From Purpureocillium takamizusanense (lineage: Eukaryota > Ascomycota > Sordariomycetes > Hypocreales > Ophiocordycipitaceae): 64,000 bases of DNA. A model generated the notes under the pieces. The model was given only the letters and a program-made list of their open reading frames with translations. It was not told the DNA's origin and did not search any database. Position numbers and translations under genes: made by a program. Positions 35,224 to 47,168 of the stretch are shown piece by piece. The stretch spans positions 1,267,501 to 1,331,500 of the forward strand of contig NC_063074.1 of the NCBI RefSeq assembly GCF_022605165.1. The letters run 5' to 3'. Each line of letters opens with the position of its first letter. The stretch's first letter is position 1.

Positions 35224-35898
35224 CCAGCGTTTACTTGGAGCCCGACGTGCTACGGATAATTTTGCTGCGTTGTCAAAACGCGTTTTGCGCCGGAGTTGCG
35301 GGATATAGGACAGGAGGGATGACAAGTCGCCGCTCGAGCACGTGGTACGAGGCCAACGGAGCATTAGGCCTTTAATGAAACGAACAGACATTCACGCGTG
35401 GGTGTACGTGGTAACTAGTAGTGAATGCAGTTGTGTCGGGAGGCTGTCCACGACGCGGGGTATACGTAGTAGCTGGGGCTGTTGGCAGTACCGGGCTGTT
35501 TCACGCGTAAATGAACATTCTTTCCCCATCCCCAGCTCGACGGCACTTGTGTCACGGCACGGCAGCAGGCTGTTTGGTCCGGACCGGCAGGGCACCGCTT
35601 CGGCAGATGGATCGAAGTGCGCCCGAGCAGGGCCCGCCCGAGACGCAGCATTAGTAGGTATTCGACGGCACACGTCATTGGTGCGGGGACCGGCACTTGG
35701 CCGTGCGTACAGCCAGCCGCCCGACGCCAGCTGCTGCTGGAGCTACGGACGACGTACGGCCGAAGCCGGACCTGCAAGCTTCATCATACCCTTAGGGACC
35801 TACAACACCATCCCAGACGGGCCTGCCGCTCGACTTTCGCCGCCTCTCCTGCCCAAACCTCGGCGTCAGGCGATTATCCCTGGGCAGCTGGCGACGTC
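35224..35898. other. Intergenic region
   Basis: 0.67 kb between two plus-strand genes: 3' flank of the coiled-coil gene and promoter plus leader of the L-2-hydroxyglutarate dehydrogenase gene. Nothing else is seen. Confidence 0.55.
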
Positions 35899-37410
35899 AT
35901 GATGCTCGCCCCGAGAAGAGGGACGGCCGCCGCGGCGCTCCCCCTGCGGACGGGCTGTGCGTGCCCGCGCGGCGCTCAGAGGCCCCCGCCGTTTAGCTCG
36001 ACGGCGGCGGCGAGGGCCGACTTTACACACGTGGTGCGCTCGCTCGACGCTTTTCTCTCCGCTCCCCGGTAACTACTACCTGGCAATCGCTGACGACGGG
36101 GTTACTTTTCCCGGGCCCAGGTCATCGGCGGCGGCGTCGTGGGGCTCGCCGTCGCGCGGCAGCTGGCCCTCCGGGGCGAGGCAGGGGCATCATCGTCGTC
36201 GGCGACGACGACGCTGCTGCTCGAGCGGCACGGCGCGGTGGGCACGGAGACGAGCTCGCGCAACAGCGAGGTGATCCACGCGGGCATCTACTACGGGGCG
36301 GCGACGCTCAAGGCGCGGCTGTGCGTGCGCGGCAAGGAGCTGCTGTACGGCTTCTGCGCGCGGCACGGCGTCGGCCACCGCCGCACGGGCAAGTGGATCG
36401 TCGCGCAGACGCACGCCCAGCGCGAGGCCCTCGAGCGCATCGAGCGTCTCTGCAATGGTGGTGGAGGGCTCGGCGTCCCCGTGCGCTGGGTTGCCGATGC
36501 CGAGGTGCGGCGCGACGGCGAGGGCGTGCGCGCCGAGGCGGGGGCGCTGGAGAGCCCGACGACGGGCATCGTCGACGCGCACGGCCTCATGGTCGCGCTG
36601 CAGGGCCTGTTTGAGGATGTGGGCGGCGTCGTGGCGCTCAACTCGCCCGTCACGGCCATTGCGCCGCTGGGGTCGTCCGGGTCCCGGTCCGGGTCGGGGT
36701 CCAGCGCCGGCGCCGGCAGCGGATCCGGCGACTCGGCATCATCACCATCACCGTTACCGTCATCGTCTCCGCCCCCGGGCAGCGCCGGGTGGGAGCTCAC
36801 CGTGCGCGACGCCGCCACGGGGGAGACGTCGACCGTCACCGCCGAGACCATCATCAACGCGGCCGGCCTCGGCGCCGCCGACGTGCACAACATGATCGCC
36901 GTGCCCGCGGGACGGCCTCCCCCCGCGCGCCTCTACTACGCCAAGGGCAACTACTTCTCGTACGCGGGCCCGCGCCCGCGCCTCTCGCGCCTCATCTACC
37001 CAGCCCCCGAGCCCGGCGCGGCCGGCCTCGGCACGCACCTGACGCTCGACCTCGCGGGCCGCATGCGCTTCGGCCCGGACGTCGAGTGGGTCGACTCCCC
37101 GGACGACCTCGCCGTCGGCGGCGCCAACAACGCACGCCTGGCCGCCGCCGTCGCCGAGATACATAAGTACCTGCCGGGCGTCGACCCCGCGTGCCTGACC
37201 CCCGACTACGCCGGCATCCGCCCCAAGCTCAGCCCACGCGGCGCCGTCGGCGCGGGCGGCGGTGGGTTCAACGACTTCGTCATACGCATCGAGGACGGGT
37301 TCGCCGGCTGGGTGAACCTCCTCGGCATCGAGAGCCCCGGGCTGACGAGCAGCCTGGCCATTGGCGAGGAGGTGGAGAGGCTGCTCTATGGGAGCGTGAC
37401 CCCCTCGTGA
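35899..37410 (+). CDS. FAD-dependent L-2-hydroxyglutarate dehydrogenase-like protein
   Basis: Two exons, 35899-36033 and 36121-37410, give 474 aa. The join rebuilds the FAD-binding strand THVVIGGGVVGLAVARQLA (Rossmann GxGxxG at residues 48-53). Next come LLERHGAVGTETSSRNSEV and IHAGIYYGAATLKARLCVRG, the signature of the DAO-type L2HGDH family, then RRTGKWIVAQT, PTTGIVDAHGLMVAL, YYAKGNYFSY, LGTHLTLDLAGRMRFGPDVE and SPGLTSSLAIGEEV near the end. The Arg-rich, acid-free N-terminus (about 35 residues) is consistent with mitochondrial import. Family role: repair enzyme that oxidises L-2-hydroxyglutarate made by side activity of malate dehydrogenase back to 2-oxoglutarate. A Gly/Ser/Pro low-complexity insertion occurs at about residues 228-268. 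Either of two adjacent ATGs (35899, 35902) may be used. Confidence 0.9.
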
Positions 37411-38244
37411 GCGAGCACGCGCGCGCCCCCTCGTGAAGACGGACGATCAATGCCGCCTCAGTGGTGTGTGTTTGTGTGAAGATTTGTCTAGCGTTTCGAC
37501 GGGCTCTTTCGCGATATATCCATCGCATATACCTGTTGCACATGGAAACATATACTACTTTCCATCCATCACAAGGAGTCAGTCGGTCAAGCACAATGTC
37601 ATCTTTTTTGTCTCTGCCCACGGTTCGTTCGTTCGCATCTGCGGCCGCGTCCAAACTCCAGGCCAGCATTCAAACGTATTCGAATATCATACAGCATTAG
37701 AATGCGAGCAACATGTCCCGAAGACCATAAACGTCCTTGTCCCACGGCGAAGACCATGTCCACGGCAAGAAGCAGCAAAACAAACATGCACACATGCACA
37801 CACGTACACGCAAAAACATACGCAAGCCCAGGGTAGCGAATGAATGCCGTATGCCTGCCCCAGGATATACTATGCAACATAACGATAGCGCGAAGAACTC
37901 GCACCCGAGTCCTGGGCTGGGGTCAAATAACGCTTCGTCTGGTCAGTGTCTGCCACCCTCCATCCCTTGTTCCCGTGTCATTAGCACGTCGGCCCCGCCC
38001 TCCGTCATAAAACAGCAGCGCTGTATGAAAAGGCTGCAGAAAAGGAAAAAAAAAAGCGAGATAATTTTTCGTCGTTTCAGTTGCTACACAAGTTTGAGGC
38101 CAAAGGAGAATGAAATCCGACAGTACCGGGACGCCGCATGTCGACCAGCACGAGGGACAAAAACCTCGAAAACGCCGATCATGAGGAATAGCATTTCATC
38201 GAAGAAGGAGCAAAACAGTTGCTGTCCTCGCACGCGCACTCCAC
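37411..38244. other. Intergenic region between convergent genes
   Basis: 0.8 kb, AT-richer than its neighbours, holding the 3' ends of the dehydrogenase and the DUF2415 gene. An A-rich run is near 38046-38056. No gene. Confidence 0.6.
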
Positions 38245-40475
38245 TCAGCTCATTGTGATGCTCGGGCAGAACTTGCGGCTGTGGACGTTGATTTGTACTT
38301 GGTAGATGCCGTTCTGGGCACCGATGAACCTGCGCCAATACGTCAGTAACCTGTACTTGTCAAATAACATGCGTCAGAGGGACTTGCAGTGTTCGCCCGT
38401 CCGAGGTCCAGGCCAGGCCGGCTGTGTTGTCGGGCGAGGGAGGCACCTCGAACACACCGTGGTCGGCCGCCAGCGTACCCCGTATAGCGCTTTCCTCCCA
38501 TCGATTCATCGCCTGGTTGACTAGCGGCGCCAGCAGCGCCGAGTCGTCGTGTTCGTCTCCGGGGCGCTCCCTAGCCTGCAGGATCTCGAGGACGTTCAAG
38601 TACGACGGGTCTGGCCGGTCGCGCTGGTCGCGCACAGCCGCCACCGCCTCCCCGATCCTGTCGACAAGGCTCTGCTCGGGGCGGCGCAGCGCCTGTCGCT
38701 GCTCCGCCGACGCCTCCCGGACATATTGCCGGGTGCTGCGCAGGCGTTCCGCCCGCTGGTCCCGGTACGACCCTAGCATGTCGGTCATGGCCCGGCCGAC
38801 GCTGCTGCTGCGCTCCCTCGGCCGCGAGGAGTCGCCATCGTTGGCAGACGGCCGCAAGTTGGATAAGTACGTCCAGGTCAGGTCCCCTGGCCGCGTCCCG
38901 GCCTCGTTGTTTCGCTGGCTTATTCTGTCTCGGCGGCGCCGGTCGCCCTGGATCGCTTCGAGCACCAGCGTCTCGTTGGCGGTTAGCGGCTGGTTCAAAG
39001 TATCCAGTCCCTCTCCGTGCCGCCTCCGAGCGGTGGCCGTCGAGGGCGATCGGTTACCCCGTCGCTCGGCCTGGCTGTGCAGCAGGCGTGGGTCGATGGT
39101 GTTACGGTCAAGTATATCGACGTGTTCAAAGTCAGCTTCAACGTTGATGTCGACAATCTGGCGCGTGATGAAGTTGCTTCGCATGTCAGCAAAGCCCACG
39201 TGGCCGCGATCCTCTGTCCACGCGAGGATGTCGAATGGACCAGGGCAAAAGGCCATGTCCCGAACGGCACCGGGGCCGCTTTCTGGCCGTGAAGACTTGA
39301 ATGTGGTGATGAGAGGGTCCGCGCCGTAGACGGTAAGGAGGGTCGTGTCGAATATGGAAATGGTGCCGTGTTGTGTTCCCACTGCCAGGTAGGCGCCCGA
39401 CGAAGAGAAGCACGCGGCGAAGCTCCCGCGGCTGTCTGACCGGTCGTCCTTTCGCTGGCTCTTGAGCAGAAACCTCTGCTTCAACTCCCACCGATATCTG
39501 CCGTGACCAGCGTTGTCCGCCGCCGACGACGAGGAGGGAGACTCGTCGGAGCGTGCGCCACGGACGTGGACATATAGATACGGGTCATCTAATATGGCGA
39601 TGAGAAGCTGCCCGTCTGGGGAAATGATGGCTCTGTTGACAAAATCGGGATACGTGACCACGTCGAGCGGTTCCGTCTTGTCGCTGCGCTCAAAGTCCCT
39701 GAGGCTGACGAGGACGACGGTGCGATCGTTGTTGGCCAGGACGGCGACGCCTTCGGTGTAGGCCTCTGGGGAAGGCGTCAGGATGGCTGGGGGGAACCAG
39801 AGGGTGACGCAATTGACGCGGTCCTTGGCCAACTTCATGCTCTTGGCGATCAAGCTCTTGTTCGACCTGCGGGCTTGAGCGAGGAGGGAGAGCAAAGGGT
39901 CATCACGCAGTCCATCGAGGCCCAGCTGCTGTCGGGTCTCGGCGTCGAGCTCAAAGCCCAGCCCAGATTGGTTATCGTCATTGCTTTCTTCGAGATGGAT
40001 GGCAACAAACTCGCCCGTCTCGCTGCCACAGCAAAGCCAACCGTTCTCGGCGACCAAGCAGCGCGGCGCAAAGGTCAGGAGCTTGAGGGTCTCGCACTCC
40101 CGGGTGAGTATGTTGAGGCGTTGGACATGGTTGCTACCGCTGCCGCCGGGGAAGTAGACAATGTGTCGCTTCTCAGCGCTGATGAGGGACCGCAGCTGCC
40201 AGTGTCTATAGTGGATGATGATGCATCAGCACATCCGCAGCACAGGAAGCCGGAGGCCGAGGGAGGCGTTGGGGGGGGGGGGGGTAAGTAGGCTCGGGCA
40301 CGCACTGTGATCGTACGGGAACGCGGTAATGCTTGCGCCCCTTTTTCGAGACGATGCTTTCGGTCGGATAGGATCTACGGAAGCCGAGCGTGGCGCGATT
40401 AGCAAGAGGTGGTGCGATGGAGTGGGCAGCAGCTCTCGGCGAGGTCACCCACGGATTATCATCGTTTGCTGCCAT
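38245..40475 (-). CDS. DUF2415-family WD-repeat protein
   Basis: Three exons, 40306-40475, 38388-40205 and 38245-38329, give 690 aa. The first join gives KHYRVPVRSQ then HWQLRSLISAEKRHIVYFPG, the usual N-terminus of the family. Later landmarks are CLVAENGWLCCGSETGEFVA, NRAIISPDGQLLIAILDD, CFSSSGAYLAVGTQHGTISI and the DUF2415 hallmark AVRDMAFCPGPFDILAWTED then GHVGFADMRSNFITRQIVDI. The C-terminal half is an Arg/Ser-rich disordered stretch, followed by a last blade split by intron 2: AWTSDGRTL joined to FIGAQNGIYQVQINVHSR. Intron 1 contains a poly-G/C run. Intron 2 (38330-38387) has a GC donor (GCAAGT), needed because no GT donor gives the right frame. Family members are conserved in fungi; the cellular role is not well defined. 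Confidence 0.88.
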
Positions 40476-42819
40476 GGTCAGAGGCACCGGCCCTGCCGCG
40501 GGTCAGTGCCGGGCGACGGCGAGTCTGCGACGCGGTCAAGATATGCCCGGCTGGCCGCCTGCGGCGGAGGCCAGGTGGAGTGTCGCGTGCCCTTGGCGGT
40601 CCAGGCTGGGTCGGCGACTCGGCGGCGGCTCGGCGGGCGTGCGTGCGGGCGGGGAGCTCTGGTGGATGGATGAGAGAGGGTCGCAGCTGGAGCCGAGGCC
40701 GGCGACGGGTTGTTGCGTGCGCCCGGGTCGAGAACGGCAAGGCAGTCGTCGGATGGCGGGGGTGGATAGAGCAGAGGAGCAAGCGAGGCCCTGCGGCGGT
40801 GGGCGGCGACGGCGACGACGTTGGGCAAGAAGCGGCGGGCGGCGGTGACGACGAGGTGAGGTGTGGTGGTGAGGTGATGTGATGTGGATGGATTGGATGG
40901 ACAAGGACGGACGAGTTGCAGTTGCATTTGCATTTGCAGCGTAGCGCAGCGCAAGGTTAGTACCTAAGGTAACTTCAATCGTAGTGGAGCGCGGCGTAGT
41001 GGAGGCGGCGGCGGCGGCGGCGGCGGCAGCAGCAACAGCGGCAGCAGGAAGCAACGGCCGGCCAGTGGACGGACAACGGACGGGCGGACGGGCACCTCAT
41101 CAGGCAAGCACTGAAGCGAGCGGGTAGCAAGCAGCTCAGCGCACCAGGCGGCTGGGTTGGGCGCCCCGAGTTGGTCCAAAGGGGGGCCCACGGGCGGCTT
41201 CCGGAGCGCAGGGCCTGGCAGCGACCTCGGCCAAGGCGCTGAGCCGGCGGGCGGCCCAGGTACTGGTACGTAGGTACCTTATCTTACTGCAGGTGGGCGG
41301 GCTCTGACCTCAGCTCCCACTTCGGCGGCATGGGATGACGTCGTGGCCAGCCCTCCAAGAGGTGGTATTCTACCTGTTATTAGTGTCCTGCCTGCCTGCT
41401 TGACGGAGAAAAAACTGCGTCGGTGCGCCAAACTGCCATAGGTATCTAGAAGCCCCATGTCGTCAACTTGTATCACTGCACTCGTTGACAACCATCCATT
41501 CATCCTTCCTCCCAACGACGTACCGACGAACATTGACCCAAACTCACATCGCCTCACATCGCTGCTACTAGTTACTACTCAGACGGTCCTAGCACCCCCC
41601 CTCCCCCCCCCCGGTGGCCTCCGCTCGTCCCCATGGAGCCCTCCCGTCTCTCCCCAAGGAACCTTCCCACCTAAGCATGGCCAGCTCGCTCGCTGCTTTG
41701 GCATGGCTCAGCGCATCACCAGCTAGTCCACCACGGTGCCGGGGCGGTCAGGATCCAGCCATTTGCGTGCCATGCCGGCGACCCCTCGTCCTGCAATTGC
41801 CCGACCCTCATCAATGTCCCCCACTCGGGCTCCCTGGTTTTAGCCTCTCTCAGTCTCGACTAGGAGCTTGACGAGATGTCGTCGCTCTTCACCTACCTAA
41901 TGCGGAATACACAGTCACACGCAACGCAACGACCGTAGGCCGGCAAAAATAGAAACCCTCGTGGACACTGCCGTAGCACTTCTCGTCGCCCTACAAGTTG
42001 CGGGCGGCGCGGCGCTCCTCCGTTTCCATGGTCACCACGTGAGGGCAGAGGCTACCAGTGGGTGTGACGTGCTTGTCTGGCGTCATTGTCGTTGTCACCG
42101 CCCGTGTCTTCTCACGCCGGCCTTCAATCAAGTCGCTGCCACACGTGATGCCGAGACCCATTGGCCGTGGACGCCCCTCGAGACCAGCCGGACCCCAATC
42201 AGTGACACCAGATCTCCCCTACGTTCAGCTACCGTGTGCTATCCAGCAGCCAGCCCTGCTCGCTGAACCTCACCCCAGTTTGGGCGCCATTGACTTTGCT
42301 TCCTCGCGACTTCCAACACATATACATTCGACAAGAGCTTGTAAAGCCTCCGATATCCCGGCGTCGTGTCACCCACCGGACTTTGCATCTCATCGACGAA
42401 CACAGCACCAGACCACCTCCCCAAACGAGGCGTCATAGAAACGTCGCAAACCCAATGCTAACTCTGATTGGCCCCCTAGCTTCTCCCCCGGTCGCGGCCC
42501 CTGTGGCATCTCCCAGAAGCTCTTGGTCGCCCGGAATTATGATGCGCCGCCTTCCGCTCCCGCAATTGGGTAATTGGGGGGGCGCGCTGTGGGGACCCGC
42601 CTGCCCATTCATTGCCTCCTTCCTTCGGCTTCTATGGCCGGGGTTATCCATTTTTCTCGGGCCAAAAAAATTCGCTTCCTTCTCCTTCCTCTCACCATCT
42701 CTGTCTCCATCCCTCTATATCACTTCCCTCCCATACCCTCCTCCTTCATACCCCTTCCTTGAGCGCGCTGTCATCCTCCCTCATTTCTTGTAATTTGTAT
42801 CCACATCTTCACAATCAAG
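40476..42819. other. Divergent promoter region, 2.3 kb
   Basis: Lies between the DUF2415 gene (minus) and SSC1 (plus). It has a GGC trinucleotide tract at 41005-41027 and short TACCTAAGGTA-like motifs near 40964. The 100 bases before the SSC1 leader (about 42680-42785) are strongly pyrimidine-rich, a common feature of highly expressed fungal genes. I found no clean array of heat-shock elements by eye. Confidence 0.55.
41005..41027. repeat. GGC trinucleotide repeat
   Basis: About seven to eight GGC units followed by AGC units, in non-coding DNA upstream of the DUF2415 gene. Confidence 0.8.
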
Positions 42820-43875
42820 ATGCTGGCTTCGCGTCTCTCCCGAGCTGTAAGTGTCCATTATTCTCCTCCTGAGCGCGTGCGCCGGGTCGCGCCGCGAACC
42901 GCATGCAACAGCTGCTGACTCTCCCCATCAGCTTCCCCGAGCTACCCCCATCACAGCCCGCTCGGCCGCCTTCGCCAGGGCTCCTCTGGCCAACAGATTC
43001 GCTCGCTATGAGTCTACGGCTGCCGAGGGTGAGGGCAAAGTTCAGGGTTCCGTGATCGGCATCGATCTGGGTACCACCAACTCTGCCGTCGCCATCATGG
43101 AGGGCAAGGTTCCTCGCATTATTGAGAACTCCGAGGGTGAGTATCCAGCCAAGATTCAATACGGTCGTTCCAACTTGCTGACTTGGCCTCTTCAGGTGCC
43201 CGTACTACTCCCTCCGTTGTTGCCTTCGCCGAAGACGGCGAGCGCCTCGTCGGTGTCGCCGCCAAGCGACAGGCCGTCGTCAACCCAGAGAACACCCTGT
43301 TCGCCACCAAGCGGTTAATAGGACGCAAGTTCACCGACCCTGAGGTCCAGCGCGATATCAAGGAGGTTCCCTACAAGATCGTCCAGCACTCCAACGGCGA
43401 TGCCTGGGTCTCTGCTCGCGACCAGAAGTACTCTCCCTCGCAGATTGGTGGCTTTGTCCTCAACAAGATGAAGGAGACCGCCGAGGCCTACCTGTCCAAG
43501 CCTGTTAAGAACGCCGTCGTCACTGTCCCTGCCTACTTCAACGACGCCCAGCGCCAGAGCACCAAGGACGCTGGCCAGATTGCCGGTCTCAACGTTCTCC
43601 GTGTCGTCAACGAGCCAACGGCCGCTGCCCTCGCTTACGGTCTCGAGAAGGAGGCTGACCGCGTCGTCGCCGTCTACGATCTTGGTGGTGGCACCTTCGA
43701 TATCTCCATCCTCGAGATCCAGAACGGCGTCTTCGAGGTCAAGTCCACCAACGGTGACACCCACCTGGGCGGTGAGGACTTCGACATCCACCTCGTCCGC
43801 CACATGGTTGCCGACTTCAAGAAGACCTCTGGTATCGATCTGTCTGGCGACCGCATGGCCATCCAGCGTATCCGT

Positions 43876-43907
<32 letters not shown>

Positions 43908-45006
43908 GTCGTCTCTCCAGACCGACATCAACCTGCCCTTCATCACCGCCGACTCCTCTGGCCCCAAGCACATCAACATGAAGCTCACCCGCGCCCAGCT
44001 CGAGAAGATGGTGGACCCTCTCATCAGCCGCACCATCGAGCCCGTCCGCAAGGCCCTCAAGGACGCCAGCCTCCAGCCCAAGGAGATCCAGGAGGTCATC
44101 CTCGTCGGTGGCATGACTCGCATGCCCAAGGTCGCCGAGTCCGTCAAGGGCATCTTCGGCCGCGACCCCGCCAAGTCCGTCAACCCTGACGAGGCTGTCG
44201 CCATCGGTGCCGCCATCCAGGGTGCCGTCCTCTCCGGTGAGGTCAAGGACCTGCTGCTCCTCGATGTCACCCCCCTGTCCCTCGGTATCGAGACTCTGGG
44301 CGGCGTCTTCACCCGTCTGATCAACCGCAACACTACCATTCCTACCAAGAAGTCCCAGGTCTTCTCTACCGCCGCCGATTTCCAGACGGCTGTCGAGATC
44401 AAGGTCTATCAGGGTGAGCGTGAGCTTGTCCGCGACAACAAGCTTCTGGGCAACTTCCAGCTCGTCGGCATCCCCCCTGCCCACCGCGGTGTGCCCCAGG
44501 TCGAGGTCACCTTCGACATTGATGCCGACTCCATCGTCCACGTCCATGCCAAGGACAAGTCCACCAACAAGGACCAGTCCATCACCATTGCCTCCGGCTC
44601 CGGTCTCTCCGATAACGAGATCCAGCAGATGGTTGAGGACTCCGAGAAGTACGCCGAGGCCGACAAGGAGCGCAAGGCTGCCATCGAGGCTGCCAACCGC
44701 GCCGACAGCGTCCTCAACGACACCGACCGTGCCCTGAACGAGTACGCCGACAAGCTCGACAAGGCCGAGGCCGACGGCATCAAGGAGAAGATTGCCTCTC
44801 TCCGTGAGTTCGTCGCCAAGAGCCAGTCTGGCGAGGGCACCGCCACCGCCGCCGAGATCAAGGAGAAGACGGACGAGCTCCAGATGGCCAGCCTGAACCT
44901 CTTTGATAAGATGCACAAGGCTCGCAACGAGTCTGGCGAGGGCCAGCAGGCCTCGGGCGAGCAGCAGGCTCCCGAGGGCGAGAAGAAGGACGAGAACAAG
45001 CCTTGA
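42820..45006 (+). CDS. SSC1: Mitochondrial Hsp70 (Ssc1)
   Basis: Three exons, 42820-42846, 42932-43136 and 43196-45006, give 680 aa. The N-terminus is Arg/Ala/Ser-rich without acids until residue 35 (a mitochondrial presequence). The ATPase domain follows: [17 protein letters not shown] (DLGTTN at 54-59), the join [62 protein letters not shown], and [16 protein letters not shown] with [19 protein letters not shown]. The interdomain linker is [20 protein letters not shown]; the substrate-binding domain and helical lid follow. The end is Gln/Gly/Glu-rich with no EEVD (cytosolic) or HDEL (ER) tail, which fits the matrix form. It is the motor of the TIM23 import complex and the main matrix chaperone. 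Codon use is strongly biased to C-ending codons, as in highly expressed genes. Confidence 0.97.
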
Positions 45007-45465
45007 AAAGGTAGCTTCTGAACCTTGATGATTTGTCCGAATATTGGAGGAGCGTGGGGAGCGACATAGATCCCTTTGACTTCTTGTTGTATTACAGTGT
45101 ATCATATCCCGTCTCAGCCGCAGCTTGACGTTTCACACTTTTGGTCCCATGTTTTTAATACCATGGTTGGCGGGGGATTCTGGCGTTGGAGCATCAAAAC
45201 CTCTTTGAGAGTTCATCTCCGGTTGTGCTTATGAGACGACGGCATGGACACGCAGGGGAGCGTTGTTGTTTTTTTGGATGGCTTGAAAAAGTGCAAGGCC
45301 TTGTACAGGTAGATGATAATACCAGCTCCCCCCTCTCAACTACGGTTGCTTCAAATGCAAATGCCACGTCTCAATGATGAAATGTATCTCCATGATGCCG
45401 TGAAAATAAGTGGCAGGAACCCTTATTACAAGAATTAAATAACGCCCGAAGTGGCGCTTTGGTGG
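45007..45465. other. Intergenic region between convergent genes
   Basis: 0.46 kb holding the 3' ends of SSC1 and the polyQ membrane protein. No coding signal. Confidence 0.65.
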
Positions 45466-45619
45466 TCAAGCCATCCAACCCCAAGCCGTGTTGAGCATGT
45501 TGGTCCCGTGCCAGTGCAGGACGTCTGGCCTCCCATCCTTTCCGTCGGCCCTCTCCCACGTCGCCTCGTCGAGCTCGAGCGGCGGATCCTGCGGCTCGTC
45601 CCTGTAGCGCTCTAGCAGC

Positions 45620-45655
<36 letters not shown>

Positions 45656-46308
45656 TGCTGTTGCTGTTGCTGGGCGGCGCCTCCGCCGAGGATCAGGTAG
45701 GGAAAGTACATGCCTGATCGCGGGCTGCCGCCACCCGCCTGGGCACTCGCCGCTGCCCCGGCCGCGACGTTGAAGCCCGTGGGGTCGTAGAGCGACTGCG
45801 GGCGCGAGGTCATCTCATGGCGGCTGAGACGATTGGGGTTGCCGCCTCCGCTGTAGCTCCCGCTGCTGCTGTTGTCGTGGGGGGCACTGGTGATGTCGTC
45901 GGCTCTGTTGGTGTTGCTGCGGCTTCGGTTGCGGGTCCAGGGATAGACAAACGGCGCGAAGAGGGCGGCGGTGGCGGCGGCGCATCGGGGCCGCTGCCGT
46001 CGCCGGCGGAGGCTGAGGGAGAGGAGGAAGACGAGCAGGAAGGCGAATATGGCGGCCGTGAGGGCGAGAGCGGCGGGGGCGTCGGCGGCGGTGGGGTGGT
46101 GCCCGGCGAGGTTACCGTCGTCGTTGGAGGACGATGATGATGATGATGAAGAGGTTGTGGCGGTAGAAGAGGAGGAGGAAGTGACGGGCGGCGGCGCGAG
46201 GAACGGGGCGACGAGGCCGACGAGCCGCGAGGAGAGCGAGGCAGCAGACGACGACGACGACGGCCGAGGGGTGAGGAAGGCCTCTGGCCGGGGGGGACGG
46301 GGCACCAT
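45466..46308 (-). CDS. Single-pass membrane protein with polyQ tract
   Basis: One open frame of 280 aa, ATG at 46306-46308. The N-terminal about 90 residues are Ser/Thr/Pro-rich. A membrane segment follows at about 79-98 (ALALTAAIFAFLLVFLLSLS), immediately flanked by RRRRQR, which would place the C-terminus in the cytosol. The tail contains Ser/Asn/Gly-rich sequence, the short block MYFPYLILGGG, a run of 17 Gln, then a more conserved-looking acidic end (DEPQDPPLELDEATWERADG) finishing in Trp-containing NTAWGWMA. No named domain is recognised. It could be a surface sensor or a small anchored protein; function unknown. Length of the Gln run is likely strain-variable. Confidence 0.65.
45622..45672. 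repeat. CTG/CAG trinucleotide tract encoding 17 Gln
   Basis: GCTGCTG repeats with a few TTG units on the plus strand; read on the minus strand as CAG and CAA codons within the 45466-46308 gene. Confidence 0.9.
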
Positions 46309-47168
46309 GGGGAGGATCGGATCGCGGGGTGCTGCGCGCGCGCGTGGGGTGCAGTCGTGGCGGGCGATGAGGATGCGAGGTCCCGGAGCGGTATCTGCTG
46401 GTTAGAGTAGTAGGTCGTGGTGGTGGTGGGCGCGACGACTTGTTGGGCCAACCGCGTAAAGGTGAAGCAAGAGTGCATCTAAGCTCCGTCCGCGCAAAGG
46501 AGAAGAGAGAGAGAATGAGAGACGAGGCGACTGGCACACCAAAAGATCAGGTCGCTGAACGACGATCGGAGAGGCACGACGAAGAGAAGCGAGCGACTTA
46601 AAGAGAAACGCAAGCAGAGAGAGCGTGAGAGAGTGAGGGGGGGCTTGTGGGAGAGGAAGCGAGCGCACGCACGCACGCACTAGAGAGATGACAGAAAAAA
46701 GAGAAGAGACGGCAGTCTTCACAAGGGAGTGATCATTGCCACCCTCGGGAAGCTCACCTCATTCCAATATACGCGGGAGACCCGCGCGGGAGAGGAACGC
46801 AGGTAGCATCGCGGGCGCATCTACGGCTCCCTTGGACGTGTGTGAGACATGGGGGGGGCCTCCCCAAGACCCTAGTAGCAGTGGTAGTCTCACGCAGCGC
46901 AAGGCGCGCGAGACCGCGCCAACCAAGGGCGGGCGACGGGGAGGCCGAGAGGAGGTTTGCTGCCGTGGGGCGTGCAGTCTCTACAGCGGGAAGGGGATCC
47001 GTGAAGAGAGAAGAGGAGAGGAGGGGAGGGATGGAAAAGAGGTTTTAAAAAAAATCAGAAGAGGAAGCGATAGTCACAAGGGTGGGCGAGACGGAGGGAT
47101 GATCATCGGGATGGTAAAATTTTGTCAGGAAGCTGTGTAGAACGGCGTTCCAGAATTTGGTGCCGCGT
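46309..47168. other. Intergenic region
   Basis: 0.86 kb of promoter for the polyQ membrane-protein gene and 3' flank of SRP68. It is purine-rich on the plus strand with GA/GAGA stretches (46499-46640) and GCAC repeats near 46665-46680. No gene. Confidence 0.6.

Noticed and set aside
42700..42785. Heat-shock element array upstream of SSC1
   Set aside because: TTC and GAA words occur, but not in the alternating 5-base phasing of a true element; they reflect the pyrimidine-rich tract.
43315..45105. 596-codon minus-strand frame antisense to SSC1
   Set aside because: Long antisense frames opposite hsp70 genes are a known effect of their codon bias. The sense strand is an unmistakable Hsp70, and the antisense product is Leu/Gly/Val/Asp-rich without a domain.
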